NCBI GenBank assembly: GCA_024235715.1
Contig: JACKLW010000016.1
Span: 56,103-120,102 of the forward strand
Direction of reading: 5' to 3'
DNA length: 64,000 nt
Source: Accumulibacter sp.
GTDB lineage: Bacteria; Pseudomonadota; Gammaproteobacteria; Burkholderiales; Rhodocyclaceae
Position 1 is the stretch's first letter. Each line of letters opens with the position of its first letter. The translations under genes and the position numbers were made by a program. Shown here in pieces: positions 54,205-63,676 of the stretch. The notes below the pieces were generated by a model. The model made no database searches and was not told the DNA's origin. It worked only from the letters and a program-made list of their open reading frames with translations.

Positions 54205-54796
54205 CGGCCGCCTTGGCGACAACGACCATTGCCGGACGCAGTACGCGGTCGGTGAGCAGATAGCCCTTCTGCAGGACGCTTACCACGGTGTTCGGTTCCT
54301 GCGGCGACTCGACGACGCTGATCGCCTGATGGAGGTTCGGGTCGAACTTTTCGCCAACCGGATTGATCTCCAGCAGTGCGGATTTCTCGAATGCTGCGAC
54401 CAGCTGCTTGAGCGTGACTTCGGTGCCCGAGCGAAGACTCTCGACACTCTGCGTTTCGGTGGCCAGGGCGATTTCGAGGCTGTCTTTCACGGGAAGCAGT
54501 TCCCGCGCGAAACGCTCGATCGCGAATCTGGCCGCCTTGGCGATGTCTTCCTGCGCGCGTCGCCGCACATTCTCGGTTTCAGCTTTGGCGCGCAGCCAGG
54601 CGTCGTGATGCTCGGCTGCCTTGAGTTCCGCCGCGCGCAGGGCCTCCTCAGCGCCGGGCGCGGTGTCGTTCGGCGGCGTGCTGTCGGCAATTGCCGCGCC
54701 GTCCTCAACTGCTGCGCTGGCGGCAGTGATCTCGGCGGAATCGGCCGCGTCGCTCGTAACATTGGCCTCGCCGGGCTGTTTGTCGTTTGCTTGCAT
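54200..54796 (-). CDS. grpE: nucleotide exchange factor GrpE
   Basis: A 198-residue GrpE. An acidic, alanine-rich N-terminus is followed by a long helix ([40 protein letters not shown]) and the beta domain ([36 protein letters not shown]). It releases ADP from DnaK. The ATG at 54796 (MQANDKQPG) is preferred to an upstream in-frame codon. It is first of the grpE-dnaK-dnaJ run and has its own heat-shock promoter. Confidence 0.96.
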   Translation of the reverse strand: MQANDKQPGEANVTSDAADSAEITAASAAVEDGAAIADSTPPNDTAPGAEEALRAAELKAAEHHDAWLRAKAETENVRRRAQEDIAKAARFAIERFARELLPVKDSLEIALATETQSVESLRSGTEVTLKQLVAAFEKSALLEINPVGEKFDPNLHQAISVVESPQEPNTVVSVLQKGYLLTDRVLRPAMVVVAKAAA

Positions 54797-54825
54797 AGAT
54801 AGTGATCTCCCAGAAAACCGCATTC

Positions 54826-54853
54826 AGTTTGGGACGACTCTTTCGATTTCAAG
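54826..54853 (-). promoter_or_regulatory. candidate sigma-32 promoter of grpE
   Basis: On the minus strand CTTGAAA (54847-54853) is followed after 13 bases by CCCAAACT (54826-54833). The -35 is a perfect heat-shock match; the -10 is partial. It lies 30 bases before the grpE start. No CIRCE inverted repeat was found here although hrcA is nearby. Confidence 0.65.
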
Positions 54854-54976
54854 GTCTTTTTCTGATCTCTGAGGGGGCAAAGAGTGAAGGAATTCGCGCA
54901 TAATTGCTCAGTCAGGCAGTTCTTTCGCTGCTAGCATTGCCATTTTGGGCAGCCCTCTACCGCGCGTGGTACTGGC

Positions 54977-56326
54977 ATGATGGAGAAGATCGGCAGGTAT
55001 CAGATCATTCGCCCCCTTGGCAAGGGTGCGACGGCGGTCGTCTATCTGGCGCACGATCCCGAAATGAATCGCCAGGTGGCCATCAAGCTGATCCGCTTCG
55101 GTGAGGACAGCGCAGCGATGTCACGGCGGCTGCGCAAAATCTTTCAGACCGAGGACGCGATCGGTCGGCGACTTGAGCACCCGAACATCGTCAAGGTGTA
55201 CGACGCTGTCGTCGAGAAGGACCAGGCCTATCTGGTCATGGAATTCGTTGACGGCGGCGCGCTTGACCGATTCTGTGCGATCAACCGCCTGCTGCCGATG
55301 CACCGTGTCATCGGCATCATCTTCAAGTGTTGCCTGGCGCTTGATCACGCCTTCCGCCAGGGAGTCGTTCATCGCGACATCAAGCCGGCCAACATCCTGC
55401 TTGACGCGCAAGACAATCCGCGCATCACCGACTTCGGTCTGGGCCTGAACCTGCACAAGGACATGGGCAAGGACTCCACCTTCGTGATGGGCGTCGGCTC
55501 ACCGGCCTACATGTCGCCCGAACAGGTCAAGAACTACCCGCTCAATCACAAGACCGACCTCTATTCACTCGGCGTGCTCCTTTTCCAGCTGCTGACCGGG
55601 CGGCTGCCCTTTCGCGCCAATAACCCCGCGACGCTGGTCTACAAGATCGTCAACATGGATTCGCCATCGGTCTGTGCACTCAACCCGAACCTGCCGGCTG
55701 GCCTCGATCCGATCATCAAGAAAGCGCTCGAGAAAGACCTCTACAGCCGCTATCGCAACGGCGCTGCCTTCGCCAAGGACCTCTCGGCGGTGCGTTATCA
55801 GATGCTCGACGAGGACCAGACGCAGCAGGATCTGACCCGCTTCGAGCGCTTGCGCAAACTGGACTTCTTCGTCGAGTTCGAGGACATCGAGCTGTGGGAA
55901 GTGCTGCGCATCAGTGTCTGGCGGGAATTGTCGGAAAAAGTGACGTTGATTCGCGAAGGCGACAATCACCGCAAGTTCGGTGTGATCATTGACGGCTTCG
56001 TCGAGGTATCGACCAACGGGCGGGTCATCTGCCGCCTTGGTGCGAGCGAGGTTGTCGGCGAAATGGCCTTCCTGCACCCTGCCGATACCGAGCGGCACGC
56101 CACGGTAGTGACTCTCGAGCCCACCCTGTTCCTGGAAATCAACAGCGCTGCGCTCGAACTGAGTTCAGAGGAGGTGCAGGAACGTTTCAACCAGGTTCTG
56201 CTGGTCAAGCTGCTGGCACGCTTGCGCGAAGCCAACAAGGTGCTCGCCAAACTTGGCCAGACAGCGGTGCAGGGTAGTCTTTCGGCGTCTTCGCTCGGCT
56301 TGACGCCGCCTCTGGAACTGCTCTAG
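54977..56326 (+). CDS. Ser/Thr protein kinase fused to a cyclic nucleotide-binding domain
   Basis: A 449-residue soluble fusion. The eukaryotic-like kinase domain (about 6-275) has LGKGATAVVYLA, VAIK (Lys37), HRDIKPANILL (132-142), TDFGLG (DFG 152-154) and GSPAYMSPEQ. A cNMP-binding domain follows (about 294-420); its phosphate cassette GEMAFLHPADTERHATV keeps the Glu and Arg that contact a cyclic nucleotide. The usual transmembrane and extracellular parts of bacterial kinases are absent. Start is ATG 54977 or 54980. It is divergent from grpE, with 180 bases between. Direct control of phosphorylation by a cyclic nucleotide is inference. Confidence 0.9.
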   Translation: MMEKIGRYQIIRPLGKGATAVVYLAHDPEMNRQVAIKLIRFGEDSAAMSRRLRKIFQTEDAIGRRLEHPNIVKVYDAVVEKDQAYLVMEFVDGGALDRFCAINRLLPMHRVIGIIFKCCLALDHAFRQGVVHRDIKPANILLDAQDNPRITDFGLGLNLHKDMGKDSTFVMGVGSPAYMSPEQVKNYPLNHKTDLYSLGVLLFQLLTGRLPFRANNPATLVYKIVNMDSPSVCALNPNLPAGLDPIIKKALEKDLYSRYRNGAAFAKDLSAVRYQMLDEDQTQQDLTRFERLRKLDFFVEFEDIELWEVLRISVWRELSEKVTLIREGDNHRKFGVIIDGFVEVSTNGRVICRLGASEVVGEMAFLHPADTERHATVVTLEPTLFLEINSAALELSSEEVQERFNQVLLVKLLARLREANKVLAKLGQTAVQGSLSASSLGLTPPLELL

Positions 56327-56353
56327 CGCGGCACTGTCGTCGCGGCCGCTTCC

Positions 56354-57457
56354 TCAGCTCGGCGCGCCGGTCGCTTTCGCGCGCAGGGCGCTGAGTTCCA
56401 GTTCGGCCGGGTCGGGCGATTGCTGCGTCGGCCAGCCGCTCAGCTGGCTGGCGGCGATATCGGCAAGGGCGCGAATCCAGTCGTCGCGCTCGTTGAGGCA
56501 GGGCACGTAGTGGAACTCCTTGCCGCCGCCGTTGATGAACTCGGCGCGAGCCTCGATGGCGATCTCTTCGAGCGTCTCCAGACAGTCGGCGGGAAATCCC
56601 GGGCAGATCACGTCGACCCGCTGCACGCCCTGCTTGCCGAGTGCCTTCAGCGTCGGCGCCGTATAGGGCTGCAGCCACTCGGCGCGACCGAAGCGCGACT
56701 GGAAGCAGACCTGGTATTGCTCGGCCGCCAGGCCAAGCGCCTCGGCCAGCAGGCGGCCACTCTTCTGGCATTCGCAGTGGTAGGGATCGCCCTTGTCCAG
56801 CGTGTAGCGCGGCAGCCCGTGAAAACTCATGATCAGGCGATACGAGCCGTCCGGCCGACCACTGGCCGTCCAGTGCTCGCGAACGCTGGCCGCCAGCGCC
56901 GCAATGTAGCCCGGATGATCGGCAAAGCTCCTGACCGTGCGCAGTTCCGGCTGGTTGCGTACGCGCTGCAACCAGGCGCACGCGGCGTCGAGCGCCGTCG
57001 CCGTGGTACTTGCCGCATACTGTGGATAGAGCGGCAGCAGCAGGATTCGCGTGCAGCCACCGGCCTTGAGTCGCGACAGCGTCGCCGGAATTGACGGCCT
57101 GCCGTAGCGCATCGCGTAATCGACGATCAGCTGATGCCCGGCCTGGCCAAGAAAGCCGCGCAGCAGCTTGGCCTGACGTTCGACGTGCACTTTCAGCGGC
57201 GAACCATCGGCCGTCCAGATCGATGCATATTTTTCAGCCGAACGGCGCGGCCGCACGCGAAGGATGATGCCGTTGAGAATCAGCCACCAGACCGGGCGCG
57301 GGATCTCGACGACGCGTGGGTCGGAGAGAAACTCCTTGAGGTAGCTGCGGACCGCCGGCGGCGTCGCTTCTGCGGGGGTTCCCAGGTTGATCAGCAGAAC
57401 CGCGGTTTGTGCCGGCGAACCATGACGGTAGGTCGGTTCCGGAAGATAACGCGGCAT
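56354..57457 (-). CDS. hemH: ferrochelatase
   Basis: A 367-residue ferrochelatase, which inserts ferrous iron into protoporphyrin IX as the last step of heme synthesis. [51 protein letters not shown] (metal-binding His) and [16 protein letters not shown] are diagnostic, and [16 protein letters not shown] carries the conserved glutamates. Its ATG shares one base with the hrcA stop (TGATG), so it is translationally coupled to the heat-shock repressor gene. Confidence 0.96.
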   Translation of the reverse strand: MPRYLPEPTYRHGSPAQTAVLLINLGTPAEATPPAVRSYLKEFLSDPRVVEIPRPVWWLILNGIILRVRPRRSAEKYASIWTADGSPLKVHVERQAKLLRGFLGQAGHQLIVDYAMRYGRPSIPATLSRLKAGGCTRILLLPLYPQYAASTTATALDAACAWLQRVRNQPELRTVRSFADHPGYIAALAASVREHWTASGRPDGSYRLIMSFHGLPRYTLDKGDPYHCECQKSGRLLAEALGLAAEQYQVCFQSRFGRAEWLQPYTAPTLKALGKQGVQRVDVICPGFPADCLETLEEIAIEARAEFINGGGKEFHYVPCLNERDDWIRALADIAASQLSGWPTQQSPDPAELELSALRAKATGAPS

Positions 57458-58485
57458 CAGGAGTTGGCCTGGTAGGTGAGCGCGGAAGAGAGCAGTTTGG
57501 CAGTGATGTCGACGATCGGGATGACGCGTTCGTAGGCCATGCGGGTGGGGCCGATCACGCCAACCGAACCGACAACCTGGCCGTCGACCTCATAGGGTGC
57601 AGTGACCACACTGCATTCATCAAGCGGCGCCAGGCCCGATTCGCCGCCAATGAAGATCTGCACGCCGTTGGCGCGATGCGAGAGATCAAGCAGCTGCATC
57701 AGCGAAGTCCGCTGTTCGAAGAGGTCGAACAACTCGCGAAGCCGTTTCATGTTTGACGAGAACTCCTCGACTTCAAGCAGGTTTCGCTCGCCCGAAATGA
57801 TGTAGCGCTCATCCGGTTCCTTCATTGCCTCGTCACCGGCGGCCAGCGCGGCGGCCATCAGCGATTGCAGATCGCCACGCAGCCGCTGCAGTTCCTCCTG
57901 GACGCGTTGGCGGATGTGCTCGAAATCGCCGCCAACGAAATGCTGGTTCAGGTAGTTGGTTGCGGTAACCAGCTCGGACGGGGAGTAAGAGCGCCCGGGA
58001 AACAGCAGGCGGTTCTGCACGTCGCCGTCGGAGGTTACCAGGATCAGCAGAATGCGCTTTTCCGAAAGGCTGACGAATTCGATTTGGCGAATCTTCGGCA
58101 CCTGCCGGCGCGGCGTCATGACGATGCCGGCAAAGCGGGTCAAGCCGGAAAGCAGGTGCGAGGCATTGCTGATCAACTGCCTGGGCTGCGACAGCAGCAG
58201 GTGTCCCTCGATGGCATCGATCCGCTCCTTGTCGAGCGCTTCGACGGTGAGCAGGCTGTCGACGAAGAAACGGTAGCCGCGTGATGTCGGCACACGCCCC
58301 GCCGAAGTGTGCGGACTGGCGATCAGACCGCTCTCTTCGAGGTCGGCCATTACATTGCGAACGGTCGCCGCCGAGAGGTCCAGGCCGGAGTACTTGGACA
58401 GGGCGCGCGAACCGACCGGGTGCCCTTCCGCGATGTAGCGTTCAATGAGCGTCTTCAGCAACCGTCGGGCGCGTTCGTCTAGCAT
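57457..58485 (-). CDS. hrcA: heat-inducible transcriptional repressor HrcA
   Basis: A 342-residue repressor with an N-terminal winged helix ([20 protein letters not shown], then [20 protein letters not shown]) and an effector domain with GAF-like sequence to the C-terminus. It binds CIRCE operators, usually at groESL; no CIRCE copy was found in this window, so its targets lie elsewhere. It is divergent from nadK and coupled to hemH. Confidence 0.95.
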   Translation of the reverse strand: MLDERARRLLKTLIERYIAEGHPVGSRALSKYSGLDLSAATVRNVMADLEESGLIASPHTSAGRVPTSRGYRFFVDSLLTVEALDKERIDAIEGHLLLSQPRQLISNASHLLSGLTRFAGIVMTPRRQVPKIRQIEFVSLSEKRILLILVTSDGDVQNRLLFPGRSYSPSELVTATNYLNQHFVGGDFEHIRQRVQEELQRLRGDLQSLMAAALAAGDEAMKEPDERYIISGERNLLEVEEFSSNMKRLRELFDLFEQRTSLMQLLDLSHRANGVQIFIGGESGLAPLDECSVVTAPYEVDGQVVGSVGVIGPTRMAYERVIPIVDITAKLLSSALTYQANS

Positions 58486-58561
58486 GGTTCCGATTCTACA
58501 AAAAATACCTCACCCGCGGGGCACCGCGGAAGCAAGCTTGAAGTGTGGTCTAATTGTCGTC

Positions 58562-59488
58562 ATGAACAATGCCTTTCCTCAAGAGCCGGCCGAGGGCGCG
58601 AATCTACCCAAGACGATTGCGCTGATCGGCAAGTACCACAGTCAGGAAATCGCCGAGTCCGTCCGCCTGCTGGCGGGATACCTGCACGAACGCGGCATTA
58701 CGGTCCTGCTTGAGGACGAGACCGCGCGCAACATCGTCTCGCAGCTCGATCCGCGCAGCTGGGCCAGCGGCAGCTTCGCGTGGCTGGGCTCGCACGCCGA
58801 CATGGCGATCGTCGTCGGTGGCGACGGCACCATGCTCAATGCGGCGCGCCACCTGGCGCGTTACCGCGTGCCGCTGGTCGGTGTAAACCAGGGGCGCCTC
58901 GGCTTCATGACAGACATTTCGCGCAGCGACATGTTGACCTGCATGGACGACCTGCTCGATGGCAAGTTCGTTCCCGAAACGCGGATGCTGCTGGAAGCCG
59001 AGATCCTGCGCGACGAGCGCAGCATTGTCGCTTATCTGGCGCTCAACGACGTGGTCGTCGACAAGGGCGCCATCGGGCGGATGATCGAGTTCGAGCTGTT
59101 CATCGACGGCGAATTCATCTATCACCTGCGCTCGGACGGCCTGATCGTGGCGACCTCTACCGGCTCGACAGCCTATGCACTGTCGGCCAACGGCCCGATC
59201 CTGCATCCGCAGGTGGCGGCCATCGCCCTGGTCCCGCTCTGCCCGCACGCACTGACCAACCGGCCGATCCTGATCGGCGACCGCAACGAGATCGAAATCC
59301 GGATCGTGCACGCCACCGATTCGCGCGCCCACTTCGACGGTCAGGTAACGGCCGATCTGCGCAACGGCGATTGCGTGCGCATCCGCCGCTCCGAGTACTC
59401 GATCTGCCTGCTGCATCCGCCCGGCCACAGCTACTTCGCCATGCTCCGTCAAAAGCTGCACTGGAGCGAACGGCCGAAGGAACATTGA
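58562..59488 (+). CDS. nadK: NAD kinase
   Basis: A 308-residue ATP-dependent NAD kinase producing NADP. The catalytic GGDGTML motif is at about residues 86-92, followed by [12 protein letters not shown], and the NAD-binding NDVVVDKG and [15 protein letters not shown] segments. The frame is open from 58445, but the ATG at 58562 ([12 protein letters not shown]) is the natural start after the hrcA divergence. recN begins 26 bases after its stop on the same strand. Confidence 0.96.
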   Translation: MNNAFPQEPAEGANLPKTIALIGKYHSQEIAESVRLLAGYLHERGITVLLEDETARNIVSQLDPRSWASGSFAWLGSHADMAIVVGGDGTMLNAARHLARYRVPLVGVNQGRLGFMTDISRSDMLTCMDDLLDGKFVPETRMLLEAEILRDERSIVAYLALNDVVVDKGAIGRMIEFELFIDGEFIYHLRSDGLIVATSTGSTAYALSANGPILHPQVAAIALVPLCPHALTNRPILIGDRNEIEIRIVHATDSRAHFDGQVTADLRNGDCVRIRRSEYSICLLHPPGHSYFAMLRQKLHWSERPKEH

Positions 59489-59514
59489 GCAATCATTTCC
59501 ACGACGACCCTATC

Positions 59515-61170
59515 ATGCTCCGCCGTTTGACGATTCGCGATTTCGTGCTGGTCGATCGCCTGGAGCTCGAATTTCAGGGGGGCTTCGGCACCCTGACCGG
59601 TGAAACCGGCGCCGGCAAGTCGATTCTTGTCGATGCCCTGGCCTTTGCCCTCGGCGATCGCGCCGACAGCAGCCTGGTACGGGCAGGTGGCGAGCGTGCC
59701 GAGGTAAGTGCCGAGTTCGATCTCGACGATTCTCCGGTCGCAGCCGAGCGCCTGCAGGCGCACGACCTGGATGCGCAGGACGGCCTGCTGCTGCGTCGAC
59801 TGGTAGACGTCAAAGGCCGATCGCGCGCATACCTGAATGGCTCGCCAGTCACCGTCCAGCAGTTGCGCGAGGTAGGCGAGGGCTTGGTCGACATTCACGG
59901 TCAGCATGCGCATCAGTCGCTGCTGCGCGGCGAAGCGCAGCGCGCGCTGCTCGACACGCACGCCCGGCTCGATCCCTTGCGCGCCGAAGTGAGCGCCGCC
60001 TGGCGCAGTTGGCGCGCAGCCAGGGAGAGGCTCGACGCCGCAGCCGGTGGCATCGAAGCGCTGGCGGCCGAACGGGAGCAGCTGAGCTGGCAGGTCAGCG
60101 AACTGGAAGCGCTTGGCTTCTCGGCCGAAGAATGGCGGGCGCTGAATGAAGAACACCGACGCCTCGGGCATGCCGCCAGCCTGGTCGAAGGCACGCAGGC
60201 CTCATTGCAGGCGCTCACGGACGGCGATGCAGCCTGTGAAGCACAGCTTGCCGGCGTGACCCACAGGCTCGAGACGCTGTCCGACTACGACCCGGAGCTT
60301 TGCCAGGTCGCACTACTCCTGCAATCGGCGCAGGCGGAACTCGGCGAGGCGGTGTCGACCCTGCGCCGTTACGCCAACCGGGTCGAACTCGATCCGCAAC
60401 GTCTGACAGACGTCGAGCGTCGCATCGAAGCCGTTCTGGATTGCGCACGCAAGTCGCGCTGCGCTCCGGATGAGTTGCCGTCCCTGCTGGCGCGCTGGCA
60501 GGAAAGACTGGCCGAGCTCGGTGATGCTGCCGACCTCGCCAGCCTGGCCGAGCGCGTCGAAGCTGCCGGAAAGCGATATGACGAGCTCGCCCGACGCCTG
60601 TCGGCCGGGCGTGCCGAAGCCGCCGCGACGCTTGGCCGCGAAGTCAGCCAGGTGATGCAGCAACTGGCACTCGGCGGCGGGCGTTTCGAAGTCGCGCTGC
60701 TGGCGGTCGAAGGCGGTGCTGCGACCGGGCTCGAACAGATCGAATTCCGCATTGCCGGGTTGGCGGGCAGCGAATCGCGCGCGCTGGCCAGGGTCGCCTC
60801 CGGCGGCGAGCTGTCGCGGATCAGTCTTGCCATCCAGGTGGTGACCAGTCAGGCGGCCAGCGTACCGACGCTGATTTTTGACGAGGTCGATGTTGGCATT
60901 GGCGGCGGCGTCGCAGAAGTGGTAGGCCGCTTGCTGCGTGAGCTGGGTGGCGAACGCCAGGTTCTGTGCGTGACGCATCTGCCGCAGGTCGCCGCACGCG
61001 CCAACTGGCAATGGCAGGTCAGCAAGGTCTCCGATGGCGGTCAGGTTCGCAGTCGGGTGGCGGTTCTCGGCGATCGCGAGCGAGTCGAGGAGATCGCACG
61101 CATGCTGGGCGGCATAGAGATCACGGCAATCACCCTGCAGCACGCCAGGGAAATGCTGCAACTCTCCTGA
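59515..61170 (+). CDS. recN: DNA repair protein RecN
   Basis: A 551-residue SMC-like ATPase for double-strand break repair. MLRRLTIRDFVLVDRLELEF is the RecN start, Walker A is TGETGAGKSILVD (about 28-40), VDIHGQHAHQSLL follows, and long coiled coils occupy about 155-370. The ABC signature is ASGGELSRISLA and Walker B is LIFDEVDVGIGG. The frame extends upstream across nadK, but the ATG at 59515 is fixed by homology. It is the usual partner of nadK and hrcA in betaproteobacteria. Confidence 0.96.
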   Translation: MLRRLTIRDFVLVDRLELEFQGGFGTLTGETGAGKSILVDALAFALGDRADSSLVRAGGERAEVSAEFDLDDSPVAAERLQAHDLDAQDGLLLRRLVDVKGRSRAYLNGSPVTVQQLREVGEGLVDIHGQHAHQSLLRGEAQRALLDTHARLDPLRAEVSAAWRSWRAARERLDAAAGGIEALAAEREQLSWQVSELEALGFSAEEWRALNEEHRRLGHAASLVEGTQASLQALTDGDAACEAQLAGVTHRLETLSDYDPELCQVALLLQSAQAELGEAVSTLRRYANRVELDPQRLTDVERRIEAVLDCARKSRCAPDELPSLLARWQERLAELGDAADLASLAERVEAAGKRYDELARRLSAGRAEAAATLGREVSQVMQQLALGGGRFEVALLAVEGGAATGLEQIEFRIAGLAGSESRALARVASGGELSRISLAIQVVTSQAASVPTLIFDEVDVGIGGGVAEVVGRLLRELGGERQVLCVTHLPQVAARANWQWQVSKVSDGGQVRSRVAVLGDRERVEEIARMLGGIEITAITLQHAREMLQLS

Positions 61171-61227
61171 TCAGGGGAACTGCGGCCGGCGAGCGTCCGC
61201 TCACGGCACGCGATCCGACGCACGCAA

Positions 61228-61256
61228 AAAGGCGTGCGCCATGAGCGCACGCCTTT
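61228..61256. terminator. bidirectional terminator between recN and the Xre gene
   Basis: A 12-bp stem (AAAGGCGTGCGC / GCGCACGCCTTT) closes on CATGA. Five A residues precede it, giving a T5 tract on the minus strand, and TTTCG follows on the plus strand. It lies between the convergent recN and xre genes and works best for the leftward one. Confidence 0.8.
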
Positions 61257-61419
61257 CGAAAATCGTCAGGCGACGGCCGCGCAAACGCATCGGGGAATTC
61301 AGGGAAACGTCGCCGTGAAGTCGGAGCTTCCTCGCTTGTCGCCAGTCGTGCCGCCGGGCGCTGACGCAATTACCATCGGCAGGAGAAGTCTATCGCGCAT
61401 CTGAGCAGCACAAGAGCAC

Positions 61420-61725
61420 TCAGGTCGCCTTCTTGCCCTTGCCCCTGGCCGCCTTCTTGAGACTCTTGAATTGCTCGGGATCTTCGGCCTTCAGATACTC
61501 GACCACCTCGAAGTCTTCCCGCTTGAGGCGCTGAATGTCGATCTGCTCGACATGTACCAGGCGCAGCAGCTCACGCACCGGCTTGGGCATGTTGCGACCG
61601 CTTTCATAGCGCGAACCACCACTTTGCGTCACTCCGATCTTTGACCAGAACTGCTGCTGGTTGAGACCAAGCTTGCGGCGAATTTCGCGGGGATCGACCC
61701 TCTCGACGACTTTGACGGTGCTCAT
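61420..61725 (-). CDS. Xre-type helix-turn-helix regulator
   Basis: A 101-residue protein with one HTH_XRE domain: IRRKLGLNQQQFWSKIGVTQ, then SGGSRYESGRNMPKPVRELL. A short acidic and a basic tail follow (ending KGKKAT). Family members are DNA-binding repressors; no partner gene is adjacent. A good promoter (TTGCAA, 16 bp, TATAGT) lies at 61820-61847 on the minus strand. Confidence 0.82.
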   Translation of the reverse strand: MSTVKVVERVDPREIRRKLGLNQQQFWSKIGVTQSGGSRYESGRNMPKPVRELLRLVHVEQIDIQRLKREDFEVVEYLKAEDPEQFKSLKKAARGKGKKAT

Positions 61726-61819
61726 AGCTATCCTTTCGTACAGTTACTCCAAGCGAACCAGCAGGAAAGCCGCTTCCTGCCACGGATCGGCACCCTATGA
61801 CCTTGGTAACCCACGGCAC

Positions 61820-61847
61820 ACTATAGGCGAATCGAACAGAATTGCAA
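61820..61847 (-). promoter_or_regulatory. candidate sigma-70 promoter of the Xre gene
   Basis: On the minus strand TTGCAA (61842-61847) and TATAGT (61820-61825) are separated by 16 bases. This is the best -35/-10 pair in the gap between the Xre gene and lysC, about 95 bases before the Xre start. Confidence 0.5.
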
Positions 61848-61970
61848 GTGGCATCCGAATAGAACATTTGACTAGTGCTGGACAGCTCGTGACGGCCCGA
61901 GGCTCTTTCCCGCCGCGGCAGGCAATGCTTTAGAATACCGCTTTTTTTTGGACCTCAAATTGGATTTCCA

Positions 61971-63251
61971 ATGGCGCTGATAGTTCAGAAGTTCGGTGGC
62001 ACATCGGTTGCCTCGACGGATCGTATCAAGAACGTCGCGAAACGCGTCGCCCGCTGGCAGGCTCAGGGGCACGACGTGATCGTCGTTCCGTCGGCAATGG
62101 CCGGCGAAACCAACCGCCTGATCGGCCTGGCCAAGGAGATCTCCCCGTCGCCCGATCCGCGCGAACTCGACGTCATCGCCTCGACCGGCGAGCAGGTGAC
62201 GATTGCCCTGCTGGCCATGGCCATGCATGCAGAAGGCATCAAGGCCAAGAGTTTCACCGGTTCACAGGTTACCGTGCTGACAGACAGCACCTTTACCAAG
62301 GCGCGCATCCTCAAAATCGACGAGACACGGATTCGAAAGGCACTGTCCGAAGGCAATGTCGTCGTCGTCGCCGGCTTCCAGGGGGCCGACGAGCATGGCA
62401 ATATCACCACCCTCGGTCGTGGCGGCTCGGACACCTCGGCCGTCGCACTGGCCGCCGCGCTGAAGGCCGACGAGTGCCAGATCTACACTGACGTCGACGG
62501 GGTCTATACCACCGACCCGCGCGTCGTGCCGGAAGCGCGCAAACTCGAGACCATCACCTTCGAAGAGATGCTGGAAATGGCCAGCCTCGGTTCCAAGGTT
62601 CTCCAGATCCGCTCGGTCGAGTTCGCCGGCAAGTACAAGGTCAAACTTCGTGTGCTTTCGAGCTTTGAGGACGAAGGAGACGGCACGCTGATTACTGTTG
62701 AGGAAAAATGCACCATGGAACAACCTGTCATCTCCGGGATCGCCTTCAATCGCGACGAAGCCAAGCTCACCATGCTCGGTGTTCCCGATCGCCCCGGCAT
62801 CGCCTACCAGATTCTCGGACCGATCGCCGACGCCAACGTGGACGTCGACATGATCATCCAGAATATCGGTCGTGACGGCACCACGGACTTCTCTTTCACC
62901 GTCAATCGCAGCGACTACGGCAAGGCGATGGCGATCCTGGAAAAGGTGAGGGAACAGATTGGCGCTCGCGACCTCAGCGGCGACACGACCACCTGCAAGG
63001 TCTCCGCTGTTGGCGTCGGCATGCGCTCGCATCCGGGCGTCGCCAGCAAGATGTTCGGCGCCCTGGCCAAGGAAGGCATCAACCTGCAGATGATCTCGAC
63101 TTCGGAGATCAAGATCTCGATCGTCATCGAGGAAAAGTACCTCGAACTTGCCGTTCGCGTGCTGCACAAGGCCTTCGGCCTGGAGAAGCCGCAGAAGTCC
63201 ACGTTGAGTTTGACCGGCCGTGACGAAACCGATATCATCACGCCCTCCTAG
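61971..63251 (+). CDS. lysC: aspartate kinase
   Basis: A 426-residue aspartokinase catalysing the first step of lysine, threonine and methionine synthesis. MALIVQKFGGTSVAS is the kinase start; IASTGEQVTIALLAMA and RGGSDTSAVALAAAL bind substrates, and two C-terminal ACT domains (VISGIAFNRDEAKLTMLGVP; TCKVSAVGVGMRSHPGVASK) mediate feedback inhibition. This is the monofunctional class without a homoserine dehydrogenase domain. The G of its TAG stop is the first base of tRNA-Ser. Confidence 0.97.
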   Translation: MALIVQKFGGTSVASTDRIKNVAKRVARWQAQGHDVIVVPSAMAGETNRLIGLAKEISPSPDPRELDVIASTGEQVTIALLAMAMHAEGIKAKSFTGSQVTVLTDSTFTKARILKIDETRIRKALSEGNVVVVAGFQGADEHGNITTLGRGGSDTSAVALAAALKADECQIYTDVDGVYTTDPRVVPEARKLETITFEEMLEMASLGSKVLQIRSVEFAGKYKVKLRVLSSFEDEGDGTLITVEEKCTMEQPVISGIAFNRDEAKLTMLGVPDRPGIAYQILGPIADANVDVDMIIQNIGRDGTTDFSFTVNRSDYGKAMAILEKVREQIGARDLSGDTTTCKVSAVGVGMRSHPGVASKMFGALAKEGINLQMISTSEIKISIVIEEKYLELAVRVLHKAFGLEKPQKSTLSLTGRDETDIITPS

Positions 63252-63344
63252 GAGACGTGGCCGAGAGGTCGAAGGCACTCCCCTGCTAAGGGAGCATGCG
63301 GGCACAAACCTGCATCAAGGGTTCGAATCCCTTCGTCTCCGCCA
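63251..63344 (+). tRNA. tRNA-Ser (anticodon GCU)
   Basis: A complete class II serine tRNA. The acceptor arms GGAGACG (63251-63257) and CGTCTCC (63334-63340) pair perfectly, with discriminator G and encoded CCA (63342-63344). The anticodon stem is closed by CTCCC/GGGAG around CTGCTAA, placing GCT at 63295-63297 (reads AGC/AGU). The long variable arm and GTTCGAATC T loop are present. The gene starts on the last base of the lysC stop codon. Confidence 0.97.
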
Positions 63345-63371
63345 GGCCAGTAGTCCGTAACTCTCTGCACC

Positions 63372-63416
63372 AAAAACGAACACCCCGCTGAACGCCTTGT
63401 TCTGCGGGGTTTTTCG
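63372..63416 (+). terminator. rho-independent terminator after tRNA-Ser
   Basis: CCCCGC (63383-63388) pairs with GCGGGG (63404-63409), followed by TTTTT. Flanking AACGAA and TTCGTT extend the symmetry. It lies about 28 bases after the tRNA and would end a lysC-tRNA transcript. Confidence 0.82.
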
Positions 63417-63676
63417 TTTATACCTGTTGACCTCGCTTACCCCACAAATGTCATTTTTTGCCGATTTTGGCGTCTTACGGGCCGTTTCTCTCGAAACCTC
63501 GTGACTTCGCGATTTTAGTGCAGAACTTTTAAGCCATTGTTTTGGCTGTGCTTTTTTAGACAGCCGGCGGGAAGTTTTCCGACGTTCGTCTTGGTTCAGA
63601 CAGATACGCCAACGCGAAATTTCTGGTTGGTGACAGGCAGCGAGCGCGACCGAGGGCAACCGGGCGGACAGAAACA
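63417..63676. other. gap after the tRNA terminator
   Basis: 260 bases between the terminator and the 3' end of the edge gene. Translated frames on the minus strand through this stretch are basic and low in pattern (ending RRRRDSNP across the tRNA) and are not believed. No repeat of the tRNA 3' end, integrase fragment or other structure is visible. Confidence 0.4.

Noticed and set aside
54103-58561. CIRCE operator (TTAGCACTC-N9-GAGTGCTAA) near dnaK or hrcA
   Set aside because: No such inverted repeat was found in these intergenic regions.
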